NCBI RefSeq assembly: GCF_001270265.1
Contig: NZ_LGAP01000003.1
Coordinates: forward strand, 247,248-311,247
Source of the DNA: Ensifer adhaerens
Lineage (GTDB): Bacteria; Pseudomonadota; Alphaproteobacteria; Rhizobiales; Rhizobiaceae
Direction: 5' to 3'
Length of the DNA stretch: 64,000 nt
Position 1 is the stretch's first letter. Each line of letters starts with the position of its first letter. The notes below the pieces were generated by a model, which did no database searches, was not told the DNA's origin, and saw only the letters and a list, made by a program, of their open reading frames with translations. The translations under genes and the position numbers were made by a program. Of this stretch, positions 51,420 to 60,189 are shown one piece after another.

Positions 51420-52346
51420 TCAGCGAAGCGCGACACCCTCGCCGGGCATGACATCGAACAGTGGTGCGGTCGACGCGACCTTGTCGCCGGTCGATTTGAC
51501 GCCGTGGATCCAGGAGCGGTCGGCGCTGACCGAAAAGAGCGGCTGGTAGTTGGGCAGCGCGCTGTCTAGCTTCACCTCGTCGCTCAGATTGTCGAGGATG
51601 AAGTGGCCCTGGCTGGTCGTGATCGCGAGCACGGCATGATAGAAATTGCGTCGGACATCGCGAAGAACGACGATCGCCATGGCTTCCGCCGGAAGGCCGG
51701 CCGCCTTCAGAGCGGCCATCTTCAGGATGGCATAGTCTTCGCAATCCCCCTTGCCGCCGCCGAGAATTTCGTCCGGCGTCGCCCAATAGTCCTTGGAGCC
51801 GTAGTTTTCGGCGTCTGGCTGGTAGCGAACGAGCCGGTTGACGGTCCGGTTGATGCCGCTGATCTTCTGCCGGAAGGCGAGACTTTCGGCGTTTTTGATC
51901 GCCTTGCCGAGGATGCCGCGGGCGGCACAACCACTCTGTTGTGCGCAGTGGCTGAAATCAGCCGCGGCAACCGTCGGGAAGACAGTCTTCCATTTGCGGG
52001 CGACAGGGATCGAAGAGACGCGAAAGGCGACGGAATGAAAGACGGCGGAGGGTTCCGACCGTGCCGGCGTTTGGCTGCCAATGTTGGCGCGCGTTGTTAT
52101 CGCCACTTTCTGGACCTGTTGACGCTTGAGCCCTTCGGAAGCTTGGTGCGACCAGGCGCCGATTACCTGCGTGGCGACGGCAGCCAACGGGCTTGCAAGG
52201 CTCATCATCTGCTGGAAGAGAGCGGGCTGGAGCATGCCGGTTTGTCCGGCCTGTACGGACGAAGTTGCAGAAAGCGACACTAGGCCCATCGCAATCACTG
52301 AAGTCTTCAGGTATTTCGCGCAGTGGTTCCAGCTCTTCTTGTTCAT
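51420..52346 (-). CDS. lapG: LapG-type transglutaminase-like cysteine protease
   Basis: A 308-residue periplasmic protease of the BTLCP family (DUF920). A signal peptide (about residues 1-33) is present. The catalytic triad is visible as Cys 202 in GGGKGDCEDYA, His 237 in NFYHAVLAI and Asp 252 in FILDNLSDE. LapG cuts large adhesins near their N-terminal retention module and releases cells from biofilm; in Pseudomonas it is held by LapD when c-di-GMP is high. No LapD-like GGDEF-EAL protein is in the window. It is convergent with the RHH gene. The ATG at 52346 follows an in-frame GTG. Confidence 0.9.
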   Translation of the reverse strand: MNKKSWNHCAKYLKTSVIAMGLVSLSATSSVQAGQTGMLQPALFQQMMSLASPLAAVATQVIGAWSHQASEGLKRQQVQKVAITTRANIGSQTPARSEPSAVFHSVAFRVSSIPVARKWKTVFPTVAAADFSHCAQQSGCAARGILGKAIKNAESLAFRQKISGINRTVNRLVRYQPDAENYGSKDYWATPDEILGGGKGDCEDYAILKMAALKAAGLPAEAMAIVVLRDVRRNFYHAVLAITTSQGHFILDNLSDEVKLDSALPNYQPLFSVSADRSWIHGVKSTGDKVASTAPLFDVMPGEGVALR

Positions 52347-52770
52347 CACCGTGCCTCTCGTTGCATGAAGGCACTCTACGAATGAAAAGAAAAACTCCGG
52401 TAAAGCGGCATGTATTATTTAGTATGCCTCATAACAATACGCTTTATCTAAAATTTTATTCAAATTTTATACTTGTGTATCCTTTTGGAGCAGAGGGCAG
52501 TGCGATGGTTTTCCGATAATCAACACTTAGGGAGAACGAAGATCGAGCGTTGTCAGGCTGCTCGCTGCTTCCCAGATAGGTTGAGCGGCCCCCTGGCCGA
52601 TTGTCTCCGCAGCGCGATCCAGAGAGGAAGTCGGAAGCCTTCCGAAAGGCGATGCGCGCCATCAGACCGGCGAGGTAAGGGGCAAGATATTGTCGGCGAC
52701 AATTTCACCGTGCGAGCGCAGATGCACACGCCGCGATGACGAGGTCCATGTCCGAGGCACGGTATTGCGC
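52347..52770. other. Intergenic region, about 424 bases, partly AT-rich
   Basis: Upstream of lapG. The segment 52380-52490 is strikingly AT-rich for this DNA and holds TGTATTATTTAG. The rest shows no gene or repeat. It is probably the lapG promoter, possibly with a foreign or H-NS/MucR-type silenced character. Confidence 0.5.
52411..52422. promoter_or_regulatory. 12-base AT-rich motif before lapG
   Basis: TGTATTATTTAG within GCATGTATTATTTAGTATGC, which has GCAT/ATGC arms. It lies 65 bases before the lapG start, in reverse orientation relative to the gene. Confidence 0.4.
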
Positions 52771-53109
52771 CTACGTGGCGCGTGAAGCGCGCGCCAGAAC
52801 GATCGTCAATGCAATGTGAACAGCAACCGCGGGCCATAGGAGCACGCCCGTCGGCTCACCTGCGAGACCGAGGTAAGCACGATACAGCGTGACCACCGTG
52901 CTGTAAGTCAACATGCCGACCGGAGCCGAATTGCGCCAACAGGCGACCCCCAATGCTATCAGGGCGATGCCAGCCACACGTGCCATAGGTACGGCAGCGC
53001 CTGTGAGGGCTTCACCGAACAGCAGCAACCCAACAAGCGATGGATGAATCAGCAGCGCCAATCCGGCTGCAGCTTCGCCGACAGCGGCGATCATCAGTGC
53101 CTTCTTCAT
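52771..53109 (-). CDS. Small membrane protein of unknown function
   Basis: A 112-residue protein with four hydrophobic segments (MKKALMIAAVGEAAAGLALLI start; ARVAGIALIALGVACW; LTYSTVVTLYRAYLGLAG; LLWPAVAVHIALTIVLA). The pattern is that of uncharacterised DUF-type four-helix inner membrane proteins found near stress or lipid genes. A GTG precedes the ATG. It lies downstream of the DUF3604 gene in the same direction. Function unknown. Confidence 0.7.
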   Translation of the reverse strand: MKKALMIAAVGEAAAGLALLIHPSLVGLLLFGEALTGAAVPMARVAGIALIALGVACWRNSAPVGMLTYSTVVTLYRAYLGLAGEPTGVLLWPAVAVHIALTIVLARASRAT

Positions 53110-53203
53110 CACCGGATCCTGCTTGGCTCTCGAGTCTGCGATGTCGTGCCTGGATCGCGCATATTGAAAATCGCGCTTCGCACGTTTGCCGACGGGAGAT
53201 GCT

Positions 53204-55141
53204 TCACGGCGCCGGCGTGTACCAGATCGGCGAGGTATAGGCCCGCTCGGCGACAGTCATCGAGGTACCCGGCAGGGGCTTCACCCCAAATCGCTTCGCA
53301 TCATAGGATGTCCAGCGCGGCGTCGGAATCTCGATCACCCGGCCGTAGTAGAAGGCGGGCAGGCTGGGGTCGAATTCCGGATCCTTCCACACTGTGATGA
53401 GTTCGGGCGCGCCGATCGTGTTGGTCCAGGTGGCGTTTGCCTCGTCGACCGTATTGCCGACCACGGGAAGCTTGCCGTCGCTGCCCGGCTTGCGGTCGCC
53501 CGACCAGACGGCGTCATAGACCTTCTCGTGAAGGTTGCCGTCCTTGTCGAGCCAGCCCTTGACGATCTGGTAGCGGTCGAGGTTGGCCCCGATCGGATCC
53601 TTCAGCGCGGCGACCAGGAATGTCGGCGCCTTGCCTCCGGGCGCGGCCCTGAGGTCGCCGCCCATCGGAACGCCCTTGCTGTAGCCGATCCGCGCCGGCA
53701 GACGATCCTCGGCGTCGGTGGCTTCGAAATCCCATCCGCCGAAGAGCCGCACGATCATGCGGGGGCCGGTCGTGGCGTAGGTCTCCTTGCGCTGCATCGC
53801 GTCCCAAATGGATTCGCGTGTGTTCTCCCTGGCCCACACCGCCGCATAGCCGGAGGCAGAGACCTCCCAGTCCATGATCTTCACGCCGGTCTTCGGATTG
53901 TCGACGAAGGCTTCCATCATCCGGTGGGGGCTCGGCTCCTGCGGCACGGTCTTGCCGAAGAAATTGTCCTCCTCCATGGCGGTCAGGGCTGTGTGCGCAT
54001 CACTGCTGCCGATAAGGCCGAATTTATAAGGGTTCGTGCCGAGCTCCTTTTCGAGCTTCAACCCGTTCTTATATGCCGAGCGGGCATATTCGAATTCGAG
54101 CATCTCCTTCTTCTTCGGGACGCTGCCATCGAGGTTGCCCTTGTCCCAGATCTCGAAATTGGCGAACTCGTCGTTCGGCGACAGGAGAGGATGGGCCTCG
54201 CCCGTGCCCTTGGTCTGGGTGGTCTCGTAGAGACGCTCCCACCTCGCGCGCGTTTCGACGTACTCACTGTCAATTTTCTTGCCGAACTCCTCGACCACGG
54301 GAAACATCAACCCGTTACTCAGGTTGCCGTTGTGCGCGATGGCCAGCACATTGCCGCCGGTCTTCGTTTCGTAGGCCTCCATCCATTTCCACAATTCGAC
54401 GGGGTTGTCGCTGCCAAAGGGCGGGTAGACCGTGAACGGCTCCACCTGGCTCGCCTTGTCGCCATTGTCTCGGAAGATGACGTTGCGATGCAGGTTGTTG
54501 CCACCCGTGTTCGATGTCCACTCGTAGCCGATGAAAGCGGTGAAGCGGCCCGGATCGTTGAAATCCTCGGCGGCGGCAATCGTCTCCTGCCAGGCGCTGT
54601 GGTAGGCGGGCGTTCCGGGGAAGTACATGAGGTCCTTCGGGAAGGTCCCATGCGAGAAGGCGACGATGATTGCAATCGCCGCATCGGCGCCCTTGCCGGA
54701 CTGTATCATGTCGTACCATTGGCGGCCTGTCGGGTCGGCGAGCAGATTCGGCTTGCCGGCGAACAGATCCGGGAAAAAGCCCATATTGTCGGAATGGTCG
54801 GCGACGACGAGGAAGTCGAGCGGACGGGATAGTTTCACCGGCTGCCCAGTGTTCGAGGTGACCTCCTCGCCTCGGGCGAAGCGGTAGGCATCGCGTGGCC
54901 CGAGCCGGGCGCCGAAGGCACCGGCATCCATCGAAAACGAGGTATGCAGGTGGGTGTCGCCGAAGAACGGCCGCGTCGGGAAATCCCGCCCGACATAGGG
55001 AGAATAGGCCGGTGGCCGCTGCTGCGCCTCCTGGGCCTTCTTCGGGTCGAGCGAACCGGCGTCCTGCGCGAGCGCCGGCACCGCGAAAACGGATGCCAGC
55101 AGGACCGCGAGCCTTATGCCCTGAAGTGAAGTCTTGGTCAT
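53204..55141 (-). CDS. Exported DUF3604 protein (PHP-like metal hydrolase)
   Basis: A 645-residue protein with a signal peptide (about residues 1-25, ending PALAQ). FFGDTHLHTSFSMDAGAFGARLGPRDAYRFARG (about 59-91) and DFLVVADHSDNMGFFPDL (about 108-125) are the metal-binding motifs of DUF3604, which resembles the PHP phosphoesterase fold; SSDAHTA supplies a later His. The C-terminal ERAYTSPIWYTP is a family hallmark. Enzymatic substrate is unknown. It usually travels with HupE/UreJ and PpiC-type genes, as here. Confidence 0.9.
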   Translation of the reverse strand: MTKTSLQGIRLAVLLASVFAVPALAQDAGSLDPKKAQEAQQRPPAYSPYVGRDFPTRPFFGDTHLHTSFSMDAGAFGARLGPRDAYRFARGEEVTSNTGQPVKLSRPLDFLVVADHSDNMGFFPDLFAGKPNLLADPTGRQWYDMIQSGKGADAAIAIIVAFSHGTFPKDLMYFPGTPAYHSAWQETIAAAEDFNDPGRFTAFIGYEWTSNTGGNNLHRNVIFRDNGDKASQVEPFTVYPPFGSDNPVELWKWMEAYETKTGGNVLAIAHNGNLSNGLMFPVVEEFGKKIDSEYVETRARWERLYETTQTKGTGEAHPLLSPNDEFANFEIWDKGNLDGSVPKKKEMLEFEYARSAYKNGLKLEKELGTNPYKFGLIGSSDAHTALTAMEEDNFFGKTVPQEPSPHRMMEAFVDNPKTGVKIMDWEVSASGYAAVWARENTRESIWDAMQRKETYATTGPRMIVRLFGGWDFEATDAEDRLPARIGYSKGVPMGGDLRAAPGGKAPTFLVAALKDPIGANLDRYQIVKGWLDKDGNLHEKVYDAVWSGDRKPGSDGKLPVVGNTVDEANATWTNTIGAPELITVWKDPEFDPSLPAFYYGRVIEIPTPRWTSYDAKRFGVKPLPGTSMTVAERAYTSPIWYTPAP

Positions 55142-55169
55142 TGGTCACTCCTCCGCAGAATTGATTGCT

Positions 55170-55914
55170 TCAATGATGTGCGGGGCCGCAGGCAATCGCG
55201 CCGCCGACCTCGGATGCAGTAGATTCGGGTGTGGCCAGTGCTGTCATCGACACTGACTGAGGTTGAATGGCGCGCAACGCAGCTCGCCCTGTGCTGTGCC
55301 CAGGCGTCGATTGGGTCTGATGACCGCTGAGACCGGCCGCGGGCTTTTCGCCCCCGACCGAGCGATAGGCGGCGATGAATTCCGCCTTCTGGCTTTCGGA
55401 GCCATAAAGGCGGATCAGCCCGAGCCGCAGCGCCTCGCCGATCGTCAGCCGACCGGCTGCGACCTCGCCGATGACGGCCTCGCCGGAAACCAGGACCAGA
55501 TCACCGGGCTCCGGGGTCGTGACATGAACATCGACGCCGAGCCTTCCGTGCGCAGCTTCGAACCGCGTCCATAGCATCGGCTCGAGAAGCACGAGCGAAA
55601 ACGATAGTGCCGGCACCCGCCTGGAAGCTGTGGGGAACGCCCTGCCAAGCTGCTCTAGTGCCTCAGCCGTTCTGCGATACCGGGAGCCGAACAGGTCCGG
55701 TGTCGTTATCACCGGCGGGCAACCGTCGCTCGGCGACCGCCGCCGACATGGCGCCCAACACATGGAGCGCATCCGGATAGACCCAGTTGATCATCCCCCG
55801 CGCCATGGACACGTCGTCATGGTAGCCGCAGGCAAGCGCCGCCGGCGGCGGTGCCAGCCACAGGACCGCCGCGATCGGTAAAACCGCTGATAGACGCTGC
55901 GATGATCCACCCAT
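55170..55914 (-). pseudogene. Frameshifted secreted protein of the DUF3604 cluster
   Basis: The first frame, from the ATG at 55914, encodes a signal peptide and mature start (SAVLPIAAVLWLAPPPAALACGYHDD, then GMINWVYPDALHVLGAMSAA) but stops at 55663 after 83 residues. A second frame, from about 55710 to 55170, continues DLFGSRYRRTAEALEQLGRA, then VLVSGEAVIGEVAAGRLTIG EALRLGLIRLYG, and lacks a good start. The two parts join naturally at ERRLP/PVITTPD, so one gene seems to have a single frameshift near 55710. It lies between HupE and DUF3604 genes. Function is unknown. Confidence 0.65.
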
Positions 55915-55931
55915 GCCTGCCTCCCGAGCGT

Positions 55932-56927
55932 TTAAGGAATGGAAAACATCGCGACGCGCTGGATCGTCCAGAACATCGCCACAGTGCCGATCGCATAGGC
56001 CGGGACGCGCCGCGCCCAGGTCGGCAAAGGGAAAGAGAGCCACCGCGCCGTCGCCAAAAGCAAAAACACCGCCGCGACAAACGTGAGTTGGCCCGCCTCG
56101 ACTCCAAGGTTGAAGAAGAGAAGCGCCAGCGGAATGTGCCCTTCTGGCAGGCCGATCTCGCTGAGCGCGCCGGCAAAGCCAAAGCCGTGCAGGAGCCCAA
56201 AGCTGAAGGCGACGATCCACGGCGCGCGCGCCGCTAGACCCTCGCGGCCCTCATCCCGGTGCACGAGCTCGAGCGAGACGAAGACGATGGAAAGCGCGAT
56301 CACCGCCTCGACAGGGGCTTGCGGCGCATGAACGAAACCTAGCGTCGCAAGCGCTAGAGTGATGGAATGCGCAATGGTGAAGGCAGTAACGGTCTTCACC
56401 AGCAGCCCCAACCCACGCGTGAGCAAGAGGAGCGCCAGCACGAAGAGCAGATGATCGACGCCGAACAGGATGTGTTCGACGCCGAGTTTCAGATAGACCC
56501 AGGCAACGTCGAGCGCGGTTTCGGCCGCAGGAATGATCGCCGCCGGCGCGCGCGGGGTCAGCCGCTCAGTCCAGGACGTACCGTCCAGATATTCGACCCG
56601 CGCCAGCACGTCCGTCATCGTCGCTTCAAGACCGCCGATCGAGAGCGTCTGGCCGCGCAGCGCCGGGGTCTTGAGCGTCCAGCTATCGATAGCCGCACCT
56701 GAAACCATGCGACTGACCGGCATGGACGATCGCGTCTTGCCGGAAAATTGCGGTTTGAGAGCCAGCCGCATCTCGCCCTGCATCGGCACCTTCCAGAGCA
56801 CCGAAAATTCGCCTGGCCGCTCCTCGCTGAGTTGGAGATAGGCCGGCCGGACCTCGTGCGCGACGGCGGCCGTCGACAGGAGGAAAGACCACACGATTGT
56901 GAGGCAGAGGATGGCAAGTCGGCTCAT
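55932..56927 (-). CDS. HupE/UreJ-family membrane protein
   Basis: A 331-residue protein. A signal peptide (about 1-24, ending AVAHE) is followed by a periplasmic domain of about 120 residues. The membrane part (about 140-331) holds the HupE/UreJ signature GVEHILFGVDHLLFVLALLLL and AFTIAHSITLALATLGFV, with HGFGFAGALSEIGLP later. HupE proteins transport or bind nickel in hydrogenase operons, but here the His-rich core may serve another metal. The start overlaps the PPIase stop in an ATGA. Confidence 0.87.
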   Translation of the reverse strand: MSRLAILCLTIVWSFLLSTAAVAHEVRPAYLQLSEERPGEFSVLWKVPMQGEMRLALKPQFSGKTRSSMPVSRMVSGAAIDSWTLKTPALRGQTLSIGGLEATMTDVLARVEYLDGTSWTERLTPRAPAAIIPAAETALDVAWVYLKLGVEHILFGVDHLLFVLALLLLTRGLGLLVKTVTAFTIAHSITLALATLGFVHAPQAPVEAVIALSIVFVSLELVHRDEGREGLAARAPWIVAFSFGLLHGFGFAGALSEIGLPEGHIPLALLFFNLGVEAGQLTFVAAVFLLLATARWLSFPLPTWARRVPAYAIGTVAMFWTIQRVAMFSIP

Positions 56928-57799
56928 TGCCCCGCCTCCACCTCACCCGGTAGCGGCCCGACCAGAGCCTTGACGCGCTCGTCCGCGACGATGTGGTATT
57001 TCCCGAAGAGCTCCGCGAAATAGCGCTCCTGATACCGGCGCCGCTGCTCTTCGCGCCATTGTTCGAGAACGTCCGCCTTCACTTTGTCGAATGGGCGCAC
57101 CTCGCCAGGCGCCATCTTGGAAACGCGGACCAGATGCAGCCCGTAGGCAGATTCGAGCGGCCCTGTCCATTCGCCCGGCCGCAGCTCGACGACGGCACGT
57201 GCAAACGCAGGGCCGAACTGCGCGGCGATGTCGCTCTCGCTGCTCTCCTCCAATCGCGACGCAACCAGCAACTGATCGCCCTGGTCGACAATGCCTAGGT
57301 CGTCGCGGCCATCCGATGCTGCAAGCACGCGCCGAGCGTCGGCGGCCGCGTCCGGCCGCTTCGAATTGCTGAAGAAGGCGTGAACAAAGGATATCCGCCT
57401 GCTCTGGCGGAATAGGCCCAAATGAGCTTCATAGAACTCACGCAGAACCTGTTCCTTCGGCTCTGCAAGCCGTGCAGTATCCTCGATTAGGAAGGTCATT
57501 TTTTGGGCGAGCCTTCGACGGATGATCGTGTCGTCCTGGTCGAGCCCCAAGGCGCGCGCTTCGCGCGCGAGCAACTCTTCCTTGACCATTTCGGCGACGA
57601 GGCCGCGCAATTCGTCGTTAGATGGTTCACGCTGCCATTGATTGGTCCATGTCTCACTGATCCAACGCAGATGGCCGTCATCGATTCTAATCTCCGGACG
57701 GTCACCGGCACCGACGTCGTCATTCAGCCAAGCATAGGCGAAAAACAGGGCGACGCCGCCGATGGCGAAGTGGAAAAGAGGTTCTCTGAGCAGCTTCAT
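56924..57799 (-). CDS. Parvulin-type peptidyl-prolyl isomerase (PpiC/SurA-like)
   Basis: A 291-residue protein with an N-terminal membrane anchor or signal (about residues 8-26). The rotamase-like region covers about 130-245 (RRISFVHAFFSNSKRPDAAADARRVL ... FARAVVELRPGEWTGPLESAYGLHLVRVSKM). It is a periplasmic folding factor. Translational coupling with the HupE gene suggests that it helps fold a product of this cluster. Confidence 0.87.
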   Translation of the reverse strand: MKLLREPLFHFAIGGVALFFAYAWLNDDVGAGDRPEIRIDDGHLRWISETWTNQWQREPSNDELRGLVAEMVKEELLAREARALGLDQDDTIIRRRLAQKMTFLIEDTARLAEPKEQVLREFYEAHLGLFRQSRRISFVHAFFSNSKRPDAAADARRVLAASDGRDDLGIVDQGDQLLVASRLEESSESDIAAQFGPAFARAVVELRPGEWTGPLESAYGLHLVRVSKMAPGEVRPFDKVKADVLEQWREEQRRRYQERYFAELFGKYHIVADERVKALVGPLPGEVEAGQ

Positions 57800-57811
57800 G
57801 ACACCGTCCCG

Positions 57812-58111
57812 CTAGTGCTTCGGTGATCGTGACATCGGAAGAACATTCGCTCGGTCCAGCACCCTGTTGATCTCATCCGCAAGCTCCGCCACCAGCTCCT
57901 CGTATTCCAGGCGCCGCGTCATGCGATTGTTTTCCGGCAAATGCTCGGTCGCCCAAAGGGCCTGCTCGGCAGCTGCAAGATCGTCGCACAGGCCGCGAAA
58001 GTTCTCGTCTCGCTCAAACAAGGCCTCGATCTGAGAGCCCCGCTTTGGGAAGCGGCGAGTGGCGGCCTGCAACCCGCTCTTCCCGGTCGCGCTCTCCCGT
58101 TGCGAACCCAT
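57812..58111 (-). CDS. Small hypothetical protein upstream of the PPIase gene
   Basis: A 99-residue soluble protein rich in charged residues (RRLEYEELVAELADEINRVLDRANVL at the C-terminus, two long helices). Either ATG at 58111 or at 58150 could be used; no strong ribosome site separates them. It is 12 bases before the PPIase gene in the same direction. No family recognised. Confidence 0.6.
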   Translation of the reverse strand: MGSQRESATGKSGLQAATRRFPKRGSQIEALFERDENFRGLCDDLAAAEQALWATEHLPENNRMTRRLEYEELVAELADEINRVLDRANVLPMSRSPKH

Positions 58112-58151
58112 TTTCCGAGACCTTTCTCGAAACTGTTTGGGGTAGAGCATA

Positions 58152-58165
58152 TTGCTTTAGATCAA
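58152..58165. promoter_or_regulatory. FNR/FixK-type box upstream of the TolB/TPR gene
   Basis: TTGCTTTAGATCAA, with a perfect ATCAA half-site and one deviation in the other. The centre is about 86 bases before the ATG at 58244, implying a leader near 44 bases. Confidence 0.4.
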
Positions 58166-58243
58166 TGCTGGGATGTAGTTTACGTGAGCAAACAGGAATA
58201 TGTGGCGGGCTACGAACCTGCTGCGGCCTGTGGGAGGGAAGGC

Positions 58244-60016
58244 ATGACCCAGACCCGTTCTGTCGAAGCCGACTCTGCGTCGGGAATGGCCTTGCCGACG
58301 GAAGCTGAGATTCGGGCGCAACTTGAGCGGATTCAATCGAGTCCGGAATTCGAAGTGCCGAATAGGGCCCATAAGTTCCTCGCCTACATCGTGGAGGAAG
58401 CGCTTGACGGGCGGGGCGATCGAATAAAGGGCTATTCGATCGCTGTGCAAGTCTTTGGCCGCGACTCGTCATTCGAGGCGCAGACCGATCCCGTCGTTCG
58501 AATAGAAGCAGCACGCATACGGAGAGCGCTTGAACGCTATTACCTCGTGGCGGGCCAGGACGACCCGATCGTCATCACGATGCCGAAAGGCGGATATGTT
58601 CCCGTTTTCAGTCGCAGCGATCTCGGCACAGTTCGAACAGCAAACGCCGAGCAGGTAATCGAAAAGCTCGGAGGGAACGGTAAAGGCAATGAAGGGCGTT
58701 GGAAGCTCGTTGTGCTTGCCGCTGCCGTTCTCGTCCTTGCGGGAATTGTCTTCTTCGAATTCTGGCAACCCGACCAGTCGGCAAATTCGCTCTCCGGTTC
58801 TGCGGACGTGGCGCGGACGGCGCCAGATGTACCAAGACTGATCGTATTGCCTTTCGAGGACCTGACGGGAACCGGCAGCTCTAGGATCGTCGCGAGGGGC
58901 TTGACCGATAGGGTCATCGAGCAGATTTCCAAGTTCAAGGAAATCGTTGTAATTGCCGGGCAAACCACCGGGGGCTCGCGTGACCCTCTCTCGAGCGGCG
59001 CGTCGTCAGCTCGCTACGCGCTCTCGGGTGGCGTGCGGCTCGACGGCGATAAGCTCTGGCTGACGAGTCGCCTTGTCAATCGCGAGGACGGTTCGGTCCT
59101 GTGGGCCGAAAGCTACAATGAGAGCCTCCAGGTCCGCAGCCTCCTCGACCTCGAAAGCAATGTGGCGCGCGCGGTGGCCACGACGCTGGCGCAACCATAT
59201 GGGATTATCTTTCGCGCGGATGCTTCAAGGGCAGCAAACATGCCCCCGGACGATTGGGAGGCGTATCAATGCACATTGGCTTACTATGGCTATCGCGCCG
59301 AGCTCAATCCGCAGAGTCATGCTTCGGTTCAGGGCTGCCTGAAGCGGTCGGTCGAAAAATTTCCGGGCTATGCCACCGCATGGGCGTTGCTCTCTCTTAC
59401 CTACCTCGATCAATTGCGTTTCCGCTACCGGCTCGACGCTCCCGCTTCGTCGCCGCTTGATCTGGCCATCGCCGCGGCCAGACGCGCCGTCGAACTTGAT
59501 CCGCAGAACGTTCGAGGCCTGCAGGCCGAGATGCTTGCCTTCTTCTTTCGCGGCGAGGTCGATACGGCCTTGAAGATAGGCGCGCGTGCACTGGCAATGA
59601 ATCCGAACGACCCCGAACTGAGCGCGGAATATGGTCTTCGGCTTGCCCTGTCGGGTGAATGGGAGCGTGGCTGCGGGCTCGTCGCGGAAGCGGTCAGCAG
59701 AAACGCCGGACCGATCGGCTACTTCGAGACCTCGCTCGCACTGTGTTCCTACATGCAGGAGGACTATGCCGCCGCCGAACAATGGGTCAAGGCGGCCGAT
59801 GTACAAGCCAATCCGCTCTATCATTTCATCGTTGCAGCTATCCTAGGTCAACTCGACAAGTCCGATGAGGCGGCAAGGGAGCGCCATTGGATCGAAACCA
59901 ACGCGCCCGGCCTTCTGGGAAACATTCGCCGCGAGGTGGCTATGCGTATCCACCGACCTGAGGATCAGGCTCACTTTCTGGACGGGCTGGCGAGGGCTGG
60001 CCTTTCCGTTCCGTAA
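58244..60016 (+). CDS. Membrane protein with TolB-like and TPR domains
   Basis: A 590-residue protein. The N-terminal about 125 residues (LERIQSSPEFEVPNRAHKFLAYIVEEAL, ... IVITMPKGGYVPVFSR) form the domain that precedes TPR arrays in many rhizobial adenylate-cyclase-like regulators. A membrane helix (about 145-165) follows. Then comes a TolB/FlgO-like domain (PRLIVLPFEDLTGTGSSRIVARGLTDRVIEQISK) and several TPR repeats (about 360-590). It is probably a signalling or scaffold protein with a periplasmic C-terminus; no catalytic domain is present. GGGAGGGAAGG precedes the ATG. Confidence 0.82.
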   Translation: MTQTRSVEADSASGMALPTEAEIRAQLERIQSSPEFEVPNRAHKFLAYIVEEALDGRGDRIKGYSIAVQVFGRDSSFEAQTDPVVRIEAARIRRALERYYLVAGQDDPIVITMPKGGYVPVFSRSDLGTVRTANAEQVIEKLGGNGKGNEGRWKLVVLAAAVLVLAGIVFFEFWQPDQSANSLSGSADVARTAPDVPRLIVLPFEDLTGTGSSRIVARGLTDRVIEQISKFKEIVVIAGQTTGGSRDPLSSGASSARYALSGGVRLDGDKLWLTSRLVNREDGSVLWAESYNESLQVRSLLDLESNVARAVATTLAQPYGIIFRADASRAANMPPDDWEAYQCTLAYYGYRAELNPQSHASVQGCLKRSVEKFPGYATAWALLSLTYLDQLRFRYRLDAPASSPLDLAIAAARRAVELDPQNVRGLQAEMLAFFFRGEVDTALKIGARALAMNPNDPELSAEYGLRLALSGEWERGCGLVAEAVSRNAGPIGYFETSLALCSYMQEDYAAAEQWVKAADVQANPLYHFIVAAILGQLDKSDEAARERHWIETNAPGLLGNIRREVAMRIHRPEDQAHFLDGLARAGLSVP

Positions 60017-60189
60017 GTCCGGCGCCGCCTTACGACGAGAGCCCGTCACGAGAGGGCGTGGTGTGCCTCCGGCATCGGTGAACGCGGTAGATGTTACCTG
60101 ATGCTACATGTGCGCGGTCCGCATTCATATTAGGAATCTCTGAAGCCGAGCGTGCAAACGCAAACCAGGTAGATGAAGAGGAGGTCGGC

